A stretch of DNA of 64,000 nt from a bacterium (GTDB lineage: Bacteria > Sysuimicrobiota > Sysuimicrobiia > Sysuimicrobiales > Segetimicrobiaceae). Location of the stretch: the NCBI GenBank assembly GCA_035308905.1, contig DATGFS010000033.1, forward strand, positions 1 through 64,000, written 5' to 3'. Below are positions 42,775 to 50,723 of this stretch, in pieces. The translations under genes were made by a program, and so were the position numbers. A model generated the notes under the pieces. The model made no database searches. It worked only from the letters and a program-made list of their open reading frames with translations, and had not been told where the DNA came from. Each line of letters opens with the position of its first letter. Position 1 is the stretch's first letter.

Positions 42775-44802
42775 ATGACCGGGGGCCCGACGGGCGCGCG
42801 CACGACCCGGACACCGCCGGACGGGACGCGCCGCCCGGCCTCCGCGGCGCTCGCCGCCCGGGCCCTCTCCGCCGCCTCGGGTCCCGCGCCGGACGGCGGT
42901 GTGATCGGGACGGCAGGGCATATCGACCACGGCAAGAGCGCCCTGGTCACGGCCCTCACCGGCATCGATCCCGACCGTCTCGAAGAGGAGAAGCGCCGCG
43001 GGATGACGATCGATCTCGGCTTCGCCCATCTCGACCTGCCGGGCGGACGCCGCGTCGGCGTGGTGGACGTCCCCGGCCACGAGCGGCTCGTCAAGAACAT
43101 GCTCGCCGGCGCGGCCGGCCTCGATCTCGTGCTCCTCGTGATTGCCGCGGACGAAGGCGTGATGCCGCAGACCCGCGAGCATCTCGACATCCTGCGGTTT
43201 CTCCATGTCCGCCGCGGCCTCGTGGTCCTCAACAAGATGGACCTGGCGACCGAGCCGGACTGGCTGGCGCTCGTGGAAGACGACGTCCGCGCGCTGTGCG
43301 CCGGGACGTTTCTCGAGGGCGCGCCGGTGCTTCGGGTCTCCGCGCGGACCGGCGCGGGACTCCCCGAACTCGTCACCGCGATCGGCCGCGCGCTGGAGGA
43401 GGCGCCGCGGCGCGATCTCGCCGCGCCGGCGCGGCTGCCGGTGGATCGCAGCTTCACGATGGAGGGGTTTGGAACGGTCGTCACCGGGACGTTGTGGAGC
43501 GGGCGCATCCGCGCCGGCGACGCGCTCGAACTGCTGCCCGGGCGGCGCGTGGTGCGCGTCCGCGGCGTGCAGAGCCACGGCGCCGCCGTCGCCGAGGCCG
43601 CCGCGGGGCAGCGGGTTGCCCTCAACCTCGCCGGCGTCGGCAAGGACGAGGTGGGACGAGGGGACGTGCTCGCCACGCCCGGCACGATCGCGCCGGCGCA
43701 TGTGATCGACGCCCGCCTCCGGCTGCTGGGGGACGCGCCGCCGCTGCGGGATCGCGGCCGGGTGCGGATGTATATCGCCGCCGATGAGGTCATCGGGCGC
43801 GTCCGGCTGCCCGACCGCGCGCACCTCGCGCCGGGCGAGTCCGCGGTCGCGCAGATTGTGCTCGAGCGGCCGGCGGTCGCACTACGCGGCGATCCGTTCG
43901 TGCTCCGGCGGTACTCGCCGATGACGACCATCGGCGGAGGGGAAGTGATCGCCGCGCCGGCCGCGCTGCGCCGCCGGGGCGCGGCGGCCGCCGCCGAGAT
44001 CGAAGCGCTCGAAACCTCCGGCCTCGACGTGCGGATCCTCGGGGCGATCCGGGCCGCGGGGGCGGCCGGCACGTCGCTCGACGCGCTCGCGCCGCTGCTG
44101 GGCGAGGGCCGGGAGCGCGTCGCGGCCGAGGCCGACGCGCTCACGTCCGGCGGCCGGGTGCTCGCGATGCGCGGCCGGCTGTTCGCGGCGGCCGTCGCCG
44201 CCGGCGTGCGGGACGCGATTCTGCGGACGCTGGCCGCCGGCCACGAGGAGGCCCCGTGGCGCGTCGGCGTGCCGCGGGAGGAGCTGAAGGCCCGCGCGTT
44301 CGCGGGAGGCGACGACCGCCTGTACGGCCACGTCTTCGACGCGCTGGCCGAGTCGGGTGAGGTCGAGCTCGCGGGCGGTCACGCCCGCGTGCGGGGCTTC
44401 GTCCCACGCCGGAGCGCGGCCGACGAGGCGGCGGCGCGCGCGATCGAGGACGCCTACCGAGAGGGCCGCTACGCGCCGCCGGACCGGGCCGACGCGCTGG
44501 CGCGGACGACGGACCGGGTCGCCGCGGAGCGGATGTTGGTGGCGCTGCTGGACGAAGGCGTGCTGGTGGACGCGGGCGCGGGCGTCGTGTTCCACCGCGA
44601 TGCGCTCGCCGACGTAGAAGCGCGCGTGCGTGCCCATCTCGAGCGCCACGGGGAGATCACCGTCGCGTCGCTGCGCGACCTGCTCGGCAACAGCCGGAAG
44701 TTTACGCTCGTCCTTCTCGAGTACTTCGACGCGCGCCACGTGACACGGCGCGTCGGCGACAAGCGTGTGCCGGCGCGGGTGACCCGGGGGGCCGGGACGT
44801 AA
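42775..44802 (+). CDS. selB: Selenocysteine-specific elongation factor SelB
   Basis: 675 residues from the ATG at 42775; the GTG at 42901 would give a start typical of the family ('[16 protein letters not shown]'), removing 42 low-complexity residues. The G domain has 'GHIDHGKS', '[14 protein letters not shown]', '[14 protein letters not shown]' and 'NKMDL'. EF-Tu-like beta domains follow, then C-terminal winged helices that bind the SECIS hairpin ('[27 protein letters not shown]'). The last is the well-known SelB tail. It brings selenocysteinyl-tRNA to UGA codons. A perfect 12-bp hairpin follows the stop. Confidence 0.97.
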   Translation: MTGGPTGARTTRTPPDGTRRPASAALAARALSAASGPAPDGGVIGTAGHIDHGKSALVTALTGIDPDRLEEEKRRGMTIDLGFAHLDLPGGRRVGVVDVPGHERLVKNMLAGAAGLDLVLLVIAADEGVMPQTREHLDILRFLHVRRGLVVLNKMDLATEPDWLALVEDDVRALCAGTFLEGAPVLRVSARTGAGLPELVTAIGRALEEAPRRDLAAPARLPVDRSFTMEGFGTVVTGTLWSGRIRAGDALELLPGRRVVRVRGVQSHGAAVAEAAAGQRVALNLAGVGKDEVGRGDVLATPGTIAPAHVIDARLRLLGDAPPLRDRGRVRMYIAADEVIGRVRLPDRAHLAPGESAVAQIVLERPAVALRGDPFVLRRYSPMTTIGGGEVIAAPAALRRRGAAAAAEIEALETSGLDVRILGAIRAAGAAGTSLDALAPLLGEGRERVAAEADALTSGGRVLAMRGRLFAAAVAAGVRDAILRTLAAGHEEAPWRVGVPREELKARAFAGGDDRLYGHVFDALAESGEVELAGGHARVRGFVPRRSAADEAAARAIEDAYREGRYAPPDRADALARTTDRVAAERMLVALLDEGVLVDAGAGVVFHRDALADVEARVRAHLERHGEITVASLRDLLGNSRKFTLVLLEYFDARHVTRRVGDKRVPARVTRGAGT

Positions 44803-44804
44803 GA

Positions 44805-44837
44805 CGAGGTAGGGAGGCGCGTTCGCTCCCTACCTCG
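44805..44837. terminator. Hairpin after selB
   Basis: CGAGGTAGGGAG (44805-44816) pairs perfectly with CTCCCTACCTCG (44826-44837) across a 9-nt loop, starting 2 nt after the selB stop. There is no T-run on either strand. It lies between convergent genes (selB and the proline-rich protein) and probably ends both transcripts. Confidence 0.6.
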
Positions 44838-44882
44838 ACCGTTGCGGCCGCGCGGTCGTGGGATCGCGCGGATGTGATGCGT

Positions 44883-45260
44883 CTAGAGTCTGTCGCGCGT
44901 CACCGTCGTGCTGCTGCTTGTACTGCCGCGGGTGATCGCGACGATCGCCACGATGATAATCAGCACGATGATCAGTCCGACGATCACCGCGGTCGTCGTG
45001 CTCATGCCGAGGATCGCGCCGCCGGGGGCCGAGGGCTGCGCGGGCTGGGACGGCTGCGCGGGCTGGGACGGCACCGCCGGTTGGGACGGCTGCGCCGGTT
45101 GGGACGGCTGCGCGGGCTGGGACGGCTGCGCCGGATACGAAGGCGGCGTCGGCGGGGGTGAGTACTGCGCCAGTGCCGCGGTGCTCGCGAGCGTCAACAG
45201 GACCATCACGGTCAACAGCACCCGGCCGGCCGCACGCGGAGACACAAAAATCCTGCTCAT
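44883..45260 (-). CDS. Exported proline/glutamine repeat protein with C-terminal membrane helix
   Basis: 125 residues with a strong AAAGGAGG 9 nt before the ATG. A signal peptide ('GRVLLTVMVLLTLASTAALA') is followed by a PSQPAQ hexapeptide repeated about six times, then a hydrophobic helix ('TAVIVGLIIVLIIIVAIVAI') and a short Ser/Thr tail. The product is probably an extracytoplasmic protein held by the C-terminal helix. No function is recognised. It lies between selB and the DUF3048 lipoprotein. Confidence 0.75.
   Translation of the reverse strand: MSRIFVSPRAAGRVLLTVMVLLTLASTAALAQYSPPPTPPSYPAQPSQPAQPSQPAQPSQPAVPSQPAQPSQPAQPSAPGGAILGMSTTTAVIVGLIIVLIIIVAIVAITRGSTSSSTTVTRDRL
45043..45132. repeat. 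Five tandem 18-nt repeats inside the proline-rich gene
   Basis: Five units of GGCTGGGACGGCTGCGCG, with a few substitutions, encode the PSQPAQ hexapeptides on the minus strand. The repeat number may vary between strains by slippage. Confidence 0.85.
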
Positions 45261-45349
45261 AAACGATAGCCTCCTTTAAGGGGACCTGCTCCGCCCGGGA
45301 ACCGGTCATTAGTTTTTTCCACAGGGGGGCGGAGCCGTAACCGGGGCGG

Positions 45350-46381
45350 CTACTCGAATCCGGGCGTCACCGTCGGGGGAACGATCTCGATCCATTGGGG
45401 GCCGCGGTTCATCGCGATCTCGGCGCCGGTCCGGTCGGTGAAGACGAGCCGCGCTCCGCGCGCCGCCTTGTGCCACGTCGCCGGCGTCACGGCGCCGTCT
45501 TCGACGATCCAGGCCGGGCCCGCGCCGACGTCATCATATGTCCATGTGTCTTCGTGAATGTGCGTGCGCCCCTCGACGCGCGGAACGACCATGATCGAGA
45601 TTGTCGACGCGCGCAGCACGGTCCCGCTGCCGGCGTCGATGTCGGGCGCGCCGGCCAGCTCGCGGACGTAGTCGTTGGTCGTGGCGCGATACAGCCACCG
45701 GACCAGAAACCGGGGGTCCGAAAAGTCGATCGTCACGATCTGCGAGGCGGGCCGTTGAGACGGCGGCGCGCCGTCCTTCCAGGCGGGATGGGCGACGGCC
45801 GCCCACTCGCCCCAACCGTGCTGGTCGGTCACGTCCCGCAGCGCCATGGTCGAGGTGAACATCGTGTGCTCGTACGCGATGCCCAGCCGCGGGATTCTCC
45901 GGTACGCGCTCGGGAACTTGAACTCATCGAGGTTGGTGACGTGCAGGGCCGGGATCAGGTCGAGCGCGTCTTCGTTGCCGCCGACGTGGGCCAGCGCCGC
46001 GCCGGTCTCCATGACGTAGTTGAGAAACTGGGTCCGGATCGAGCGCACCGGCCCGACCCGGTCGATGTCCTGGGTCGGCGCGAACATCGCGAGGTATCGC
46101 GTGATCGGGCCCTCGGTCAGCGACTCGTACACGCGGGCGGCCCGCGACAGCCCCCACTGCGGACGGGCTTCCGGATGGTTCTCCACGATAATGGCGATGG
46201 GCCGCTGTGTCGCCGTGGCGCGGGGGACGGGCTGCCCGTCCAGCGGGCTCTCCACGATCGCCGGGGAGGCGGTGGCGTAGGCGGGCGGCGCCTCGGACGA
46301 CGACCGCGGCGCACACCCGCTGAGGGCGAGGACGCCGGCCAGGGCCAGCGCCGCGACGATGGGTCGGGGACGGTCGTTCAT
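45350..46381 (-). CDS. DUF3048-domain lipoprotein (YerB-like)
   Basis: 343 residues from the ATG at 46381; the open frame extends further but through the tRNA-Sec gene, so the upstream part is not coding. A lipoprotein signal ends in the lipobox LSGC ('LALAGVLALSGCAP'). The DUF3048 core is recognisable: 'PIAIIVENHPEARPQWGLSRAARVYESL', 'GPVRSIRTQFLNYVMETGAALAHVGGNEDAL', and C-terminal 'GAVTPATWHKAARGARLVFTD'. YerB-type proteins are outer-face lipoproteins of unknown enzymology. It diverges from tRNA-Sec. Confidence 0.9.
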   Translation of the reverse strand: MNDRPRPIVAALALAGVLALSGCAPRSSSEAPPAYATASPAIVESPLDGQPVPRATATQRPIAIIVENHPEARPQWGLSRAARVYESLTEGPITRYLAMFAPTQDIDRVGPVRSIRTQFLNYVMETGAALAHVGGNEDALDLIPALHVTNLDEFKFPSAYRRIPRLGIAYEHTMFTSTMALRDVTDQHGWGEWAAVAHPAWKDGAPPSQRPASQIVTIDFSDPRFLVRWLYRATTNDYVRELAGAPDIDAGSGTVLRASTISIMVVPRVEGRTHIHEDTWTYDDVGAGPAWIVEDGAVTPATWHKAARGARLVFTDRTGAEIAMNRGPQWIEIVPPTVTPGFE

Positions 46382-46505
46382 CGCGAACCTGTTCGCTGTA
46401 CGCTCACGGTCGGAGCGAGAATGCGCGGGAAAGTCCTTCGCCGCCGCCAGAGCATAACATGACGGAGGGGGGCGGACAAGGCCGGATCGAAAGGTACGCG
46501 GTCGT

Positions 46506-46600
46506 GGAGGGGCATGGATCCTGGTGGGTCTCCTGGTCTTCAAAATCAGCGGCGGGCCCTTCGGGTTCGCGGTGGGTTCGATTCCCACACCCCTCCGCCA
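46506..46600 (+). tRNA. selC: tRNA-Sec (anticodon UCA)
   Basis: 95 nt with encoded CCA. Acceptor GGAGGGG (46506-46512) pairs with CCCCTCC (46590-46596); the eighth position is a C-A mismatch (46513/46589). The D arm is the selenocysteine type: 6-bp stem 46516-46521 with 46526-46531 and a 4-nt loop. Anticodon stem 46533-46537/46545-46549 encloses CTTCAAA with anticodon TCA (46540-46542). The long variable arm has a 7-bp stem (46552-46558/46564-46570). T arm GTGGG-TTCGATT-CCCAC and discriminator G73 fit. selA and selB are upstream, so UGA decoding as selenocysteine is complete apart from selD. Confidence 0.97.
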
Positions 46601-46640
46601 CTCTCATCCGCGCGGAGCCAATGTTGGGGCGACGACTCAG

Positions 46641-46676
46641 CCCCGGCCGAGCCCACTAGGTGGGCTCTAGCCGGGG
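46641..46676. terminator. Long hairpin after tRNA-Sec
   Basis: Two stacked stems: CCCCGGC/GCCGGGG (46641-46647 with 46670-46676) and GAGCCCAC/GTGGGCTC (46649-46656 with 46660-46667), loop TAG. It starts 40 nt after the tRNA and ends 21 nt from the stop of the convergent gene at 46698. No T-run is present, so it is a terminator by position and stability only. Confidence 0.55.
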
Positions 46677-46697
46677 CCGGTCGCCGAATCCCGGGTC

Positions 46698-47306
46698 TTA
46701 CGGCTGCTGGTTATTGTTGGGGCAGGGCGGTTCCTGCGGATGCCCGCACCGCTGCTGTTGCCGCTGATACGTCGGGTTCGGCCGCTGGGACGCCGGCGCG
46801 AGAATTCTCCTGTCACTGTCCCAGCGCTGATCTCCCTGCCGCACCGGAGCATACTGGTACGCACTCGTATAGGGCCGATACGCCGGCCGATAGTAGACCT
46901 GCCGGTACGGACCGTAGTAAGGATAGCGATACTCATGCCCGTCGGCGTCACGCGTCAGGATGTATTGGAGATGGTTGACGACGATGACCCCAAGGACGAC
47001 CCCGGCAATCGGCGGTGCGACCGTGATGATCGGGGCGGACGCGAGATAGTAGCCGTTGTATGGTCGATAGTAGGGACGGTAATAGTGCCCGTAGTATTGG
47101 CCGTAATAAGGATACCGATAGTAGCCGCCGTCCGGACCGTGCACGAGCAAGTAGAGGAGTCCGGCGACGATAATTGTCCCGAGCACGATCCCCCAGATTG
47201 GAACCGGCGAGACCTGCAGGGGCTGGGCCTGGGCGTAACCGACTCCGACCAGCCCCAAGGCCGGGAGCAGAACGACGCTCAGGACCAACGCCATTGGAAT
47301 TCGCAT
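46698..47306 (-). CDS. Tyrosine-rich exported membrane protein of unknown function
   Basis: 202 residues from the ATG with GGAGGGA upstream. A signal-like N-terminus ('MALVLSVVLLPALGLVGVGYAQA') is followed by a hydrophobic helix ('IWGIVLGTIIVAGLLYLLV'), a Tyr-rich stretch ('YYRYPYYGQYYGHYYRPYYR'), a second helix ('VAPPIAGVVLGVIVVNHL'), another Tyr-rich stretch and a Gln/Pro/Asn-rich tail with two Cys. Repeated YxxPYY units suggest a structural or surface-exposed segment. No known family was recognised. Confidence 0.7.
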   Translation of the reverse strand: MRIPMALVLSVVLLPALGLVGVGYAQAQPLQVSPVPIWGIVLGTIIVAGLLYLLVHGPDGGYYRYPYYGQYYGHYYRPYYRPYNGYYLASAPIITVAPPIAGVVLGVIVVNHLQYILTRDADGHEYRYPYYGPYRQVYYRPAYRPYTSAYQYAPVRQGDQRWDSDRRILAPASQRPNPTYQRQQQRCGHPQEPPCPNNNQQP

Positions 47307-47431
47307 GTTGTCTGTCCCTCCTGGACGCCGTGCCCACAACTTACCGCCGGGCACGACTATCTATCCCATCTATCCACCCGAGAGACGATATGGTTCCCAT
47401 GATTGTGAAGAGCAGGCCATTCACGAGATTT

Positions 47432-47770
47432 TTACGAGCCTGTTCGTCTCCGGCTGGCCTCAATACTCGCCAGATATTCCTGGTTGCGCCGCCGGGTCGC
47501 GTCCGCGTCGGGCGCCGCGGTCATTGCATCGACCCACGCGATCCCGGCCGCGTCGTCGTGATACGTCAGGTCTACCCGCTCGCCGCGGCGCCGCTTCGGC
47601 GTCGTCGGCAGCATCTTCAGCCGGAACTCCTTCCCGGACCCTTCTTCGAGGTGGAACACCATGTACTTCACGCCGTCGTGCGTGGCCAGCTGCGGCTCGT
47701 CCGCGATGCGGCCGATGAGCTGGACCGGCCGGTGACCGGATCGCGCGCGCAGCATATCGAACAATCCCAT
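47432..47770 (-). CDS. Small protein of unknown function
   Basis: 112 residues from the ATG with GGAGG 10 nt upstream ('MGLFDMLRARSGHRPVQLIG'). Mixed alpha/beta character with regular strands ('PQLATHDGVKYMVFHLEE', 'EFRLKMLPTTP', 'RVDLTYHDD') suggests a small single-domain, cytoplasmic beta fold, perhaps OB-like. No motif or membrane segment is seen. It stands alone on the minus strand. Confidence 0.65.
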   Translation of the reverse strand: MGLFDMLRARSGHRPVQLIGRIADEPQLATHDGVKYMVFHLEEGSGKEFRLKMLPTTPKRRRGERVDLTYHDDAAGIAWVDAMTAAPDADATRRRNQEYLASIEASRRRTGS

Positions 47771-47845
47771 GACGGGTTTCCCTCCTCTGAGTCGCGGAGC
47801 GGCCGCCTGCGGCGGCACCGCCCGCGGCGTTGTGTGCGGATTGTG

Positions 47846-48202
47846 TTAGGGGGTGCCGGGCGCCGGCGGAGGGAGAGAGATGCGCGTAATGTGGGACCGG
47901 AACAGCGCGCCGCGCGGAGCCGTCGTGGGGCCGCCCGTCCCGCGCCACCGTGAGGCCGGACGGGCGAGCGGGCGGCGCGGCGGCGTGACCGGCGCGTTCA
48001 GTACGGCCGCGTCCGTCCGCGGAAGGTCGTCCGTGAGCCAGTTGAGGATGGGCGCGCGGTGCGACGGCGCGCGGGGGATCGAGGTGCCGGCCACGCCGAA
48101 TGCGGAGCCGGCAAGCGCGCATAGAACGACCGCGGCGAGCGTGCCCGCCACGACCGGCCGAGGCCTTACGATCACGCGATTCATGTTGAGGACGTTCATC
48201 AA
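47846..48202 (-). CDS. Possible small exported protein
   Basis: 118 residues with a signal-like segment ('PVVAGTLAAVVLCALAGSAFG') and a Pro/Arg-rich remainder. There is no ribosome-binding site and the opposite strand is also open, as is common in DNA this rich in GC. Alternative starts at 48199 and 48184 exist. It is kept only because the signal segment is plausible. Confidence 0.35.
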   Translation of the reverse strand: MMNVLNMNRVIVRPRPVVAGTLAAVVLCALAGSAFGVAGTSIPRAPSHRAPILNWLTDDLPRTDAAVLNAPVTPPRRPLARPASRWRGTGGPTTAPRGALFRSHITRISLPPPAPGTP

Positions 48203-48291
48203 CTAATACGGACGCTGCGCGCCGCGCGTTCCGGCCGGCGCGGCATCGCGGCGCAAAGGGAGTCGCACGCCGCCAGACAAAAGAGTGCCGC

Positions 48292-49533
48292 ATGGAGAAA
48301 TCCGCCAATATCGGACCGCTCGCCGGCGTGCGTGTCGTCGACGCGTCGCGTATTCTGGCCGGGCCGTTCTGTGGCATGCTGCTCGGCGATCTCGGCGCGG
48401 ACGTGATCAAAGTCGAACGGCCGGGCGCGGGCGACGAGACGCGCTCCTGGGGACCGCCGTTTGTGGAACAGACCGGCGGGGCGTCTGCGGGCACGGGGCC
48501 GCCCGCGCGCGACGCCACGTATTACCTCTCCATCAACCGTAACAAGCGGAGCCTGACCCTGAACCTCGGCATGGAAGCGGGTCGCGCGGTGCTCGCGCGG
48601 CTCGTGCGCGGCGCCGACGTCTTCGTGGAGAATTTCCGGCCGGGCACGCAGGCCGCGCTCGGCGCCGATTGGGACGCGCTGTCGCGGCTCAACCCGCGGC
48701 TCGTCTACTGTTCGATCTCGGGCTTCGGTCCCGTCGGGCCGGACGCGAAGAAGCTCGGCTACGACCTGCTGATGCAGGGGGCCACGGGGCTGATGTCCAC
48801 GACCGGCGAGGCCGGCGGGGAGCCGGTGCGCGTCGGTGTGGCCGTCGTCGACCTGGCCACCGGATCCACCGCGGCGGGCGCCGTGCTCGCGGCGCTGTAC
48901 GCGCGCGAGCGCACGGGACGCGGACAGCGGGTCGATGCCTCGCTGCTCGGCACCGGCGTGGCGTGGATGACCTACGCGGCGCAGAGCTTTTTTGCCACAG
49001 GCCGTCAGCCGCGGCCGTCGGGCTCCGGCCATCCGAACCTCGTGCCGTACCAAGCGTTTCAGGGATCCGACGGACGGTGGTTTCTCGTCGCGGTCGGGAC
49101 CGACGAGCAGTGGAAGCGGTTCTGCCGGGCGCTCGACCTGCCCCACGCGGCCGACGCGCGGCTCGCGACCAACGCGGGCCGCGTCGAGCACCGGCAGGAG
49201 TTGATCGCCGACCTCACGCGGCGGTTCGCGGAGGCGCCCGCCGCGGCATGGATCGAGCGCCTCGAGCCGGCCGGCGTGCCAGCGGGTCCGGTGCGCGGTT
49301 TAGCCGAGGTCTTCGCGGATCCCCAGGTCGGCGCGCTCGGCCTCGACGTGATGCTGCCGCATCCCGCCTACGGGCCGCTCCGCACCGTGGGCACGGCGTT
49401 CCGGTTTTCGGAAACGCCGGCCTCGCTGCGGCTCGCGCCGCCGCTCGTCGGCCAGCACACCGACGAGGTGCTGGCGGAAATCGGCTACGACGCCGGGGAG
49501 ATCGCGCGCCTGCGCGCCGCGGGCGCGGTGTAG
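48292..49533 (+). CDS. CaiB/BaiF family CoA-transferase (class III)
   Basis: 413 residues. 'LAGVRVVDASRILAGPFCGMLLGDLGADVIKVERPGAGDETRSWGPP' is shown here only through its key parts: 'VVDASRILAGP', 'LGADVIKVE' and 'GDETR'. 'NRNKRSLTLNL', 'VENFRPG' and 'SISGFG' follow; the catalytic Asp is in 'KLGYDLLMQGATGLMS'. Such enzymes move CoA between carboxylic acids such as succinate, formate or carnitine. No acyl-CoA gene is adjacent, so the substrate cannot be inferred. It stands alone on the plus strand. Confidence 0.93.
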   Translation: MEKSANIGPLAGVRVVDASRILAGPFCGMLLGDLGADVIKVERPGAGDETRSWGPPFVEQTGGASAGTGPPARDATYYLSINRNKRSLTLNLGMEAGRAVLARLVRGADVFVENFRPGTQAALGADWDALSRLNPRLVYCSISGFGPVGPDAKKLGYDLLMQGATGLMSTTGEAGGEPVRVGVAVVDLATGSTAAGAVLAALYARERTGRGQRVDASLLGTGVAWMTYAAQSFFATGRQPRPSGSGHPNLVPYQAFQGSDGRWFLVAVGTDEQWKRFCRALDLPHAADARLATNAGRVEHRQELIADLTRRFAEAPAAAWIERLEPAGVPAGPVRGLAEVFADPQVGALGLDVMLPHPAYGPLRTVGTAFRFSETPASLRLAPPLVGQHTDEVLAEIGYDAGEIARLRAAGAV

Positions 49534-49576
49534 CCCCGTCTGACGCAGGACCTCCGGCCGCTTCGCGGCCTCCTGG

Positions 49577-49978
49577 TTAGAATCCCTGTGTGGTGATCTT
49601 GGTCGGCGTGACGCGGATCGTGACGCGCTTCTCGGGCGCGTCGCCGCCGGGATAGGGATACGGCCTGCCGTTGTACCGTTGTGAGAGGCGGTCGATGTCG
49701 CGCGCGCCGCTCTTCGCGTCAAAGGCCGTGACCGTGCCCCGGACCTGCACGTACTGATAGGGATTGTCGCGATCGACGACGGCCAGCGCCACCTCCGGAT
49801 GCTTGTGCATGTTGCGCAGCTTTGCGCGGCCCTCTGAGCTGTTGAGGACGATCTGACCGTCCTCGTACAAAAACCACATCGGGGTAGCCTGGAGCGCGCC
49901 GTTCGCGCGGGTCGCCAGCACCGCGAAGTTGGGCTTCTCGAAGAACTTGCGAACCGGCTCCGGGATCTGGGTTGCCAC
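49577..49978 (-). CDS. PPOX-class (pyridoxamine 5'-phosphate oxidase-like) F420- or flavin-dependent protein
   Basis: 133 residues. The split-barrel pattern is clear: 'FAVLATRANGALQATPMWFLYEDGQIVLNS', given in parts as 'FAVLATRANG', 'ATPMWFLYEDG' and 'GRAKLRNMHKHPEVALAVVD', then 'YVQVRGTVTAF' and 'RVTIRVTPTKITTQG'. Members bind FMN or F420 and reduce or oxidise varied substrates; this length fits the F420-type TIGR03618 group. It converges on the CoA-transferase with a 43-bp gap. Confidence 0.88.
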   Translation of the reverse strand: MATQIPEPVRKFFEKPNFAVLATRANGALQATPMWFLYEDGQIVLNSSEGRAKLRNMHKHPEVALAVVDRDNPYQYVQVRGTVTAFDAKSGARDIDRLSQRYNGRPYPYPGGDAPEKRVTIRVTPTKITTQGF

Positions 49979-50199
49979 CGTGCATCACCTCTGATTTCCT
50001 GTCTTCCCCAGAAGCGTCCGGCCGCCTCGCCGCCTCCTGCGGTCGTGGGTGAACTTCCTCGACGGTCTTCTGCGGAACCTACATCCGGTGTTCATGAGTT
50101 CGTGACCCGCGCCCGATATTTTTGTGACGGCGGATCGGGGGTCCGCCGATCGCCCCGCTCAACGTGGTCGGGCCAAGACCTAACGTGAACGGCAGGGGG

Positions 50200-50229
50200 T
50201 TGACACGCACGTCAGGTCCCTTCTACAAT
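50200..50229 (+). promoter_or_regulatory. Promoter of the MerR-efflux operon, nearly leaderless
   Basis: TTGACA (50200-50205), 18-nt spacer, TACAAT (50224-50229). The merR ATG is at 50238, only 9 nt after the -10 box, so the message probably begins at or next to the start codon and lacks a Shine-Dalgarno. A dyad TGAC-N6-GTCA (50201-50214) overlaps the -35 box and could be the MerR operator. Confidence 0.75.
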
Positions 50230-50237
50230 GGCGCCGC

Positions 50238-50723
50238 ATGGGAAACTTCTATCAAATCGGCGAGGTATGTCACGTCACCGGCCTGACGCCCCGTACGCTT
50301 CATTATTATGACGAGATCGGACTGCTCGTCCCCAGCGAACGGCTGGCGGGCGGCCAGCGGCTGTATACCGCGGCGGACCTTGGGCGCATCGAAGAGATCA
50401 AAGAACTGAGGCGGCTGCTCGGCTTGTCGCTGAGCGAGGTCAAGCGGCTGCTGGACGCGGAGGACGCGCGCAAACGGCACCTCGTCGAGGCGAGCAAAGC
50501 GCCCGATGAGCCGGCGCGCCGCGCCGCGCTGGAGCAGGCGCTCGACGTGACCGAGGCCCAGGCGCGGTCCGTGCACGAGAAAATAGGCCAGTTGACGGCG
50601 TTCGGACAAAAACTGGAACGGCACGTTCGGGACCTGCGGCGGCTCTTGCGGTCGAACCGGGACGGCGCCGTGCCGAAGGTGAAGGCGGCGTCCGCGACAC
50701 AGGCGGCGGGAGGCGAGCAGTGA
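50238..50723 (+). CDS. MerR-family transcriptional regulator
   Basis: 161 residues. The winged helix 'YQIGEVCHVTGLTPRTLHYYDEIGLL' (in parts: 'IGEVCHVTGLTPRTLHYYDE') and 'GQRLYTAADLGRIEEIKELR' is typical, followed by the dimerisation coiled coil. There are no conserved metal-binding Cys in the tail, so it more likely senses an organic compound than a metal. It is the first gene of the efflux operon (GTGA overlap with the adaptor) and is expected to control it and itself. Confidence 0.92.
   Translation: MGNFYQIGEVCHVTGLTPRTLHYYDEIGLLVPSERLAGGQRLYTAADLGRIEEIKELRRLLGLSLSEVKRLLDAEDARKRHLVEASKAPDEPARRAALEQALDVTEAQARSVHEKIGQLTAFGQKLERHVRDLRRLLRSNRDGAVPKVKAASATQAAGGEQ

Noticed and set aside
45043-45132. 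Tandem 18-nt repeats considered as a CRISPR or regulatory repeat array
   Set aside because: Units are directly adjacent with no spacers and stay in frame, encoding a hexapeptide repeat in an exported protein.
46382-46588. N-terminal extension of the DUF3048 protein
   Set aside because: The extension would read through the tRNA-Sec gene on the opposite strand. The lipoprotein signal at 46381 marks the real start.
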